A DNA stretch of 64,000 bases, from the NCBI GenBank assembly GCA_037447215.1, contig JBBIHB010000004.1:1-64000 (forward strand), given 5' to 3'. Below the pieces are notes generated by a model. The model was given only the letters and a program-made list of their open reading frames with translations. It made no database searches and was not told the origin of the DNA. A program made the translations under genes and the position numbers. Shown one piece after another: positions 63,551-64,000 of this stretch. Source of the DNA: UBA1413 sp037447215. GTDB taxonomy: Bacteria > Bacteroidota > Bacteroidia > Bacteroidales > Prolixibacteraceae. Numbering within the stretch: the stretch's first letter is position 1; every line of letters begins with the position of its first letter.

Positions 63551-64000
63551 ATGAAAAAACTTGTGGCCATACTCGGTGCAGGCGAAAGCGGAGTTGGGGC
63601 AGCTATCCTAGCCCGGAAACAGGGGTATGCCGTTTTTGTTTCCGATTCAGGAAAAATCAAGGAAAAATATAAATCGGAATTAAATGACCTCAACGTCGAA
63701 TGGGAAGAATTGCAACACTCTACCGAAAAAATCCTGAATGCGGACCTGATCATTAAAAGTCCTGGAATACCTGACAAAGCTCAAATTATTAAAGAAGTCA
63801 GATCTAAAAATATTCCGGTAATATCTGAAATTGAGTTCGCAGGCCGATATACCCAGTCCCGCAAAATCTGCATAACAGGCAGTAACGGTAAAACCACCAC
63901 CACACTGCTTACTTATGAAATATTGAAACGTGCAGGGCTGAATGTGGGATTGGCCGGGAATGTGGGCAACAGCTTTGCCCGCCAGGTGGCCATTTCGGAA
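63551..64000 (+). CDS. murD: UDP-N-acetylmuramoylalanine--D-glutamate ligase (5' part, cut by the window)
   Basis: Only the first 150 codons are present; the gene continues past the right edge. The visible part has the N-terminal nucleotide-binding VAILGAGESGVGAAILA, the IIKSPGIPDKAQIIKE segment and the ATP P-loop CITGSNGKTTTTLLTYEIL at about 107-125. MurD adds D-glutamate to UDP-MurNAc-L-alanine. It starts two bases after mraY and continues the dcw operon. Confidence 0.94.
   Translation, partial: MKKLVAILGAGESGVGAAILARKQGYAVFVSDSGKIKEKYKSELNDLNVEWEELQHSTEKILNADLIIKSPGIPDKAQIIKEVRSKNIPVISEIEFAGRYTQSRKICITGSNGKTTTTLLTYEILKRAGLNVGLAGNVGNSFARQVAISE

Noticed and set aside
1..64000. CRISPR array, tRNA, rRNA, IS element or prophage
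   Set aside because: No spaced short repeats, cloverleaf-like sequence, transposase or phage structural gene was found on either strand.

Overview
The window looks like a chromosomal stretch from a Bacteroidota (Bacteroidales-like) genome, probably a draft or metagenome assembly because it holds one run of 100 N at 30933-31032. Supporting signs are proteins with a type IX secretion (T9SS) C-terminal sorting domain, a TonB-type outer-membrane barrel receptor, a GlsA/GlsB-like glycine-lipid pair, promoters with the Bacteroidota -7 box TAnnTTTG and almost no Shine-Dalgarno sequences, and a dcw cluster in Bacteroidota order (mraZ-rsmH-ftsL-ftsI-murE-mraY-murD).

Layout. 1-6.4 kb: polyprenol-phosphate mannosyltransferase, a heavily decayed dihydroorotase, a coiled-coil lipoprotein, exported Pcm, a membrane acetyltransferase and a CD225/DUF2752 pair. 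6.6-14 kb: a TonB-type receptor, two Tat-exported Gfo/Idh/MocA oxidoreductases in tandem and a secreted repeat protein. 14-20.9 kb: a four-gene minus-strand operon (DUF4783, YihY, lipoprotein, LipB) divergent from rlmH and a very large NtrY-like histidine kinase. 20.8-24.3 kb: a gene graveyard with remnants of a metallo-beta-lactamase-fold protein, a secreted protein and an HNH nuclease, interspersed with an intact phosphoribosyltransferase and one small intact gene. 24.3-28.5 kb: two rhomboid proteases, mutL and a small membrane protein. 29-32.1 kb: a repeat-rich T9SS cargo protein. 32.6-35.8 kb: a histidine kinase/OmpR regulator operon divergent from a secreted protein. 36-39.4 kb: mfd. 39.4-43.8 kb: hairpin repeats and a second T9SS cargo. 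44.4-50.5 kb: AlbA_2 protein, U32 peptidase, ferritin-like/VIT1 protein, GNAT, PsiE-like protein, a broken yjjX, a NifX-like protein and an AhpD-like protein. 50.7-56.6 kb: miaB, SPOR protein plus PurF-like enzyme, glsA/glsB. 57-64 kb: the dcw operon, cut by the window end inside murD.

The window is mostly housekeeping and envelope biology: peptidoglycan precursor synthesis, lipoylation, tRNA/rRNA modification, DNA repair, lipids and secreted surface proteins. I found no CRISPR array, IS element, prophage, tRNA or rRNA, and no complete defence system. The most informative signals are regulatory and structural: (1) two distant T9SS cargo genes share a nearly identical promoter-proximal block and a conserved domain just before the sorting signal; (2) four GGTTAA repeats at 10-11 bp spacing sit upstream of a two-component operon; (3) a 10-bp-phased TGGAA array resembling a MraZ operator lies before mraZ; (4) a 141-nt stretch without G separates mutL from the rhomboid genes; (5) five genes show multi-lesion decay; (6) the N gap interrupts an 84-residue repeat array whose phase predicts the true gap size.
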